DNA of 6,859 bases, from positions 1 through 6,859 of the forward strand of contig CAMGCA010000111.1 of NCBI GenBank assembly GCA_946011705.1, given 5' to 3'. Source of the DNA: an uncultured Clostridia bacterium (GTDB taxonomy: Bacteria > Bacillota > Clostridia > Oscillospirales > Oscillospiraceae). The translations under genes and the position numbers were made by a program. Of the stretch, positions 4,676-6,859 are shown piece by piece. The notes under the pieces are model-generated. The model was not told the origin of the DNA and searched no databases. It saw only the letters and a list, made by a program, of their open reading frames with translations. Position 1 is the first letter of the stretch; each line of letters starts with the position of its first letter.

Positions 4676-6409
4676 ATGCGAGTTAAGAAAATTATACCAT
4701 TATTTGTCTTTTTTGCAATGGTCATTTCGCTTTTTTCTGTCCCTGCGCATGCTACATATGGTGGAGGTATTGGCCGCGCTGATCTTTGGGAGTGGACTTA
4801 TGGCCTCTATCAGTCTGGCAATACAGATTTTAACCCCGGTGGTATTTATGGTGGAGGCGGTGGTCGTGATGATCTCTCCGCAGTGTATTCCTCCTACGTC
4901 TCCACCCTGGACAGCACCACCGCATCTTCTTTTGTGGCCGTAACTGGTTTTTCTGTCGGTTCTACAAGTCAATTTTCCTATGTTCGTAAAGCGTTGAAAA
5001 ACTGGGTTAAATCTTCTGCTACGAATATAACGAAGCTGTTTTTAAATTTAGGCGTAAATGATAAGGTTTTTGTTTTTGGTGAAACATCTTCATTCCTTTA
5101 TGGTGCATACTGGGATGATACTGGCAAATTAGTTGTTGGACAGTTTACTAACCCTCGTGGCGCTGTATCTCCTTTGTGGTTGGGTGTTTTTTCTTTATCT
5201 GATCTTGAACTTCTTGAGGTTGGTTCTTTTTCTAATTGGCAATATTGTACTTCTATTTCTGCTTTGTATTATTCTGCATCATATGCATCTTCCTCTCCAA
5301 ATTTTGCTTCTTCTACTGTTGCCTATTTTGATCCTTCGCGTGATTTTATTATGTATGATTACGATGAATATCCATGTTTTCCTTGTGTTGTTAGTTATTC
5401 TGGTCGTACTGAATTTACTGAAGAATCTTATGCTGGTGTGTCTTTAGTATTTGGTGACGGTTGTTCTTCTGCATCTTCTCCCAGTGCGATATCTTGGGAC
5501 AACTCTCGTGTTGTCGTTGCTCCCTCCGGAACCGATGCCACCACCCGCCCCACCTCCATCACCGGCAACTACGGCATTATCGGCGATGATGGCCAGCTGA
5601 CCAGCGTAGGCACGCAAACTATTGTGATTGTGGGCATCAGCACCTATTACAACCCCGTCACCAGTACCACCTATGACCTCTCCGGTTGGACTTACGACTA
5701 TTCCACCCGCACCTATGACCTCTCCACCACCTCCGGCGATACGATCACCGTTGAATATGCTGACGAGAGCGTGAACATCACGGAGGGCGACACCGTTTAT
5801 AATGTCTACTATGTTGTAGAGCAGGAGCCGGTGGACCCTTCCACTTGTGAGCATACATACACTTGTGAACATACTACATTGCCCAGTTGCACCCAGGCCG
5901 GACTTGATACCTATACCTGTTCTCTCTGCGGTGATACCTACACCCAGACTGTGGCCGCTGCCGGCCATGCTTGGACAGTGAAGCAGTCCGTGAATACCCA
6001 GTATGATGATACCGGCGCCCTGGTAACGGAGGGCTACACGATCTACGAGTGCAGCACTTGCGGTGAACAGTATAAGTCCACCGATGGCACCTCCCCGCCG
6101 AACAGCTCCGGCAGTTCCTCCGGTGGGACGATTGGCGGTTTGCTGGAAGCGCGGATCGGCGGCCTTGGCAGCATTGTCGGCGGGCTTATCTCCGGTCTGT
6201 TGTCGCTGCTCACGAAGGCCGTGGAGGCCCTGGGTGGAATCGGCGATCTGCTGTCCGCTCTCTGGGACTCCCTCGGTTCTATCTTTGATGGCTTCACTGG
6301 CTTCCTGGCTGTGGTGTTCCCGTTCCTGCCGGAGGAATTCCTGACGATCCTGGAATTTGGCTTCATTCTGCTGGTTGGCGCCGGTATCATCAAAAAATTC
6401 AGCTCATGA
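4676..6409 (+). CDS. Secreted, C-terminally anchored adsorption protein (pIII-like)
   Basis: The 577-aa product starts at ATG 4676 after GGAGG with 7-base spacing. Residues 1-26 are a signal peptide (basic MRVKK, hydrophobic core, AHA cleavage site). Next come two glycine repeats (residues 27-37 and 57-67), a Ser/Tyr/Phe-rich unknown domain (about 75-280), and a beta-rich segment with repeated YDLS (residues 333 and 347) ending in GDTVYNVYYV. Cys/His modules follow (Cys391, 397, 405, 415, 418, 459, 462; YTCSLCG and YECSTCG), then a Ser/Gly linker (about 474-487), a long Gly-rich amphipathic region and one membrane segment (about 551-572) ending in KKFSS. This order of signal peptide, variable outer domains, flexible linker and C-terminal anchor matches filamentous-phage adsorption proteins, which bind the receptor and cap the virion. 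No homologue was named by motif. The codons for residues 90-280 are much more AT-rich than the rest. Confidence 0.7.
   Translation: MRVKKIIPLFVFFAMVISLFSVPAHATYGGGIGRADLWEWTYGLYQSGNTDFNPGGIYGGGGGRDDLSAVYSSYVSTLDSTTASSFVAVTGFSVGSTSQFSYVRKALKNWVKSSATNITKLFLNLGVNDKVFVFGETSSFLYGAYWDDTGKLVVGQFTNPRGAVSPLWLGVFSLSDLELLEVGSFSNWQYCTSISALYYSASYASSSPNFASSTVAYFDPSRDFIMYDYDEYPCFPCVVSYSGRTEFTEESYAGVSLVFGDGCSSASSPSAISWDNSRVVVAPSGTDATTRPTSITGNYGIIGDDGQLTSVGTQTIVIVGISTYYNPVTSTTYDLSGWTYDYSTRTYDLSTTSGDTITVEYADESVNITEGDTVYNVYYVVEQEPVDPSTCEHTYTCEHTTLPSCTQAGLDTYTCSLCGDTYTQTVAAAGHAWTVKQSVNTQYDDTGALVTEGYTIYECSTCGEQYKSTDGTSPPNSSGSSSGGTIGGLLEARIGGLGSIVGGLISGLLSLLTKAVEALGGIGDLLSALWDSLGSIFDGFTGFLAVVFPFLPEEFLTILEFGFILLVGAGIIKKFSS
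4691..4718 (-). promoter_or_regulatory. Extended -10 promoter for the antisense gene
   Basis: On the minus strand a TTGCAA -35 box (4718-4713), a 16-base spacer and a perfect TATAAT (4696-4691) preceded by TGG (extended -10) form the best-looking promoter in the phage part. The predicted start is near 4684, giving a leader of about 35 bases before ATG 4648. It lies wholly within the signal-peptide codons of the adsorption gene. Confidence 0.7.
4754..4876 (+). repeat. In-frame 33-base direct repeat in the adsorption gene
   Basis: Two copies, 4754-4786 and 4844-4876, are 90 bases apart and in frame. They share TATGGTGGAGG exactly (4757-4767 and 4847-4857) and encode YGGGIGRADL and YGGGGGRDDL just after the signal peptide. 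This suggests an internal duplication of a short module at the mature N-terminus. Confidence 0.6.
4940..5515 (+). other. AT/T-rich block inside the adsorption gene (possible exchanged receptor-binding region)
   Basis: By hand count GC is about 27% at 5341-5400 and 30% at 5221-5280, against 63% at 5521-5580 in the same gene. The change at about 5510 is abrupt. The block uses T-ending codons (GTT, TCT, TTT, GAT), while the flanks use C/G-ending ones. It encodes roughly residues 90-280, the part expected to meet the receptor. Confidence 0.6.
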
Positions 6410-6420
6410 GGTGATGATCT

Positions 6421-6588
6421 ATGCTTTCAACCAAGAAACGCATTAACTTAACTGTGCCGGATGCCATTTATCTCCGGCTGCAGTCCTTCAAGTCAGATTA
6501 TGGCGTGATGAATGACGCTACCGCCTGCTTGCAGCTGATCACGCAGCAGCTCAATGCATACCGACAGGAAAAGCTCTTATGGAGGTGA
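6421..6588 (+). CDS. Ribbon-helix-helix (Arc/CopG-like) small DNA-binding protein
   Basis: ATG 6421 follows the adsorption gene stop by 11 bases, with GAGGTGAT just upstream. The 55-aa product begins MLSTKKRINLTVPDAIYLRL. A beta strand with alternating polar residues (KRINLTV), a P-D turn, helix 1 (AIYLRLQSFKSDYG) and, after a short turn, helix 2 (ATACLQLITQQLNAY) give the pattern of the ribbon-helix-helix fold. RHH dimers insert the N-terminal strands into the DNA major groove and usually repress their own operons. The 3' end (TGG AGG TGA) carries the ribosome site of the following gene. Placement between structural genes is unusual. It could be the phage's transcription regulator; its DNA target is not apparent. 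Fold assignment is by pattern only. Confidence 0.6.
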   Translation: MLSTKKRINLTVPDAIYLRLQSFKSDYGVMNDATACLQLITQQLNAYRQEKLLWR

Positions 6589-6594
6589 CAGATC

Positions 6595-6744
6595 ATGGAA
6601 TTGGTGCAATGGTTGTTTGATCTCACGCTGGAGCTGTTCCAGATGCCCTTTACGATCTTCGGATATACCATGTCCTGTTGGCAGGTCTTTGTCTGGTCCA
6701 TCGTGGCGGTACTTGTCATTTGCTTTATTCGGAGGTGTTTTTGA
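6595..6744 (+). CDS. Small membrane protein (49 aa), possible minor coat/assembly protein
   Basis: ATG 6595 has GGAGGTGA (6581-6588) 6 bases upstream. The product starts MELVQWLFDLTLELFQM, an acidic amphipathic helix, and has a hydrophobic span at about residues 28-44 (WQVFVWSIVAVLVICF) followed by RRCF. This gives an N-out/C-in single-span topology like the small capsid-tip proteins of filamentous phages. Sequence alone does not say which. The stop overlaps the next start (TGATG), so it is translationally coupled to the following gene. Confidence 0.6.
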   Translation: MELVQWLFDLTLELFQMPFTIFGYTMSCWQVFVWSIVAVLVICFIRRCF

Positions 6745-6859
6745 TGGATGAATTTAATGCTGCTCAAACTGTAGATGAGCTTCTCGTCGGTGCAGCATCC
6801 TCCGCCCAACAGGACACACAAGAAACCCCACACCCCCAACACACCAAAAACCACAACCC
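6744..6859 (+). CDS. Start of a further phage gene, partial
   Basis: ATG 6744 overlaps the preceding stop (TGATG), and GGAGG lies at 6731-6735. The frame is open for 38 codons to the window edge. The readable product begins MDEFNAAQTVDELLVGAASS and then becomes rich in Gln, His, Pro, Thr and Asn. It has no signal peptide. In filamentous phages the assembly ATPase (pI/Zot) commonly follows the minor coat genes, but nothing in this short stretch shows an ATPase motif. The last 37 bases contain only A and C, so the final dozen residues may not be reliable if this is a contig end. Confidence 0.5.
   Translation, partial: MDEFNAAQTVDELLVGAASSAQQDTQETPHPQHTKNHN

Noticed and set aside
4940..5515. 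AT-rich block as a diversity-generating retroelement target
   Set aside because: No template repeat and no reverse transcriptase in the window; domain exchange is simpler.
5444..5968. 174-aa minus-strand frame opposite the adsorption gene
   Set aside because: Low-complexity Gly/Val/Ala translation, no ribosome site; it coincides with repetitive Thr/Ser codons of the real gene.

Overview
The window looks like a chromosomal segment of a fairly GC-rich Firmicute, probably a gut Clostridia/Oscillospiraceae-type bacterium. This is inferred from strong GGAGG-type ribosome binding sites, GC-rich codon use and the protein styles; no marker gene fixes the taxon. It has two parts. Positions 1-2255 are ordinary host chromosome. 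Positions about 2256-6859 are the left and central part of an integrated filamentous-phage-like (inovirus-like) element that runs off the right edge.

Host part: the 3' end of an OmpR/PhoB-type response regulator (+ strand, KdpE-like tail) converges on a ketopantoate-reductase-family gene (- strand, 265-1185). Behind it lies a stand-alone radical SAM gene (- strand, 1261-2145) with its own terminator (1224-1250) and a good sigma70-type promoter (2227-2255).

Phage part, in order on the + strand: a strong terminator hairpin with a T tract (2309-2347); a small OB-fold-like ssDNA-binding protein (2368-2601); a 54-aa unknown (2604-2768); a gene-free 130-base region with nested inverted repeats (2794-2867), the best candidate for the rolling-circle origin or packaging signal; an HUH-type replication initiator (2899-3780); a 13-bp hairpin (3792-3825); a complete tRNA with CTG anticodon and encoded CCA (3832-3905); a 53-aa protein with the layout of a filamentous-phage major coat protein (3952-4113) followed at once by a strong terminator (4124-4162); two tiny genes, one a membrane protein (4176-4340) and one a TTG-start 35-aa ORF (4346-4453); a large secreted protein with a C-terminal membrane anchor, the likely pIII-like adsorption protein (4676-6409); a ribbon-helix-helix protein (6421-6588); a 49-aa membrane protein (6595-6744); and the start of one more gene (6744 onward). 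The replication-coat-adsorption order matches filamentous phages; an ATPase of the Zot/pI type would be expected just beyond the right edge but is not seen.

The most unusual points are: (1) a tRNA gene embedded between the replication and coat genes of a very small phage; (2) a 60-aa gene (4466-4648) on the opposite strand in the middle of the phage operon, with a near-consensus extended -10 promoter lying inside the adsorption gene's signal-peptide codons, so that its transcript must be complementary to the adsorption gene's start and ribosome binding site; (3) a sharply AT/T-rich block inside an otherwise GC-rich adsorption gene, suggesting exchange of the receptor-binding region; and (4) structured non-coding elements flanking rep.
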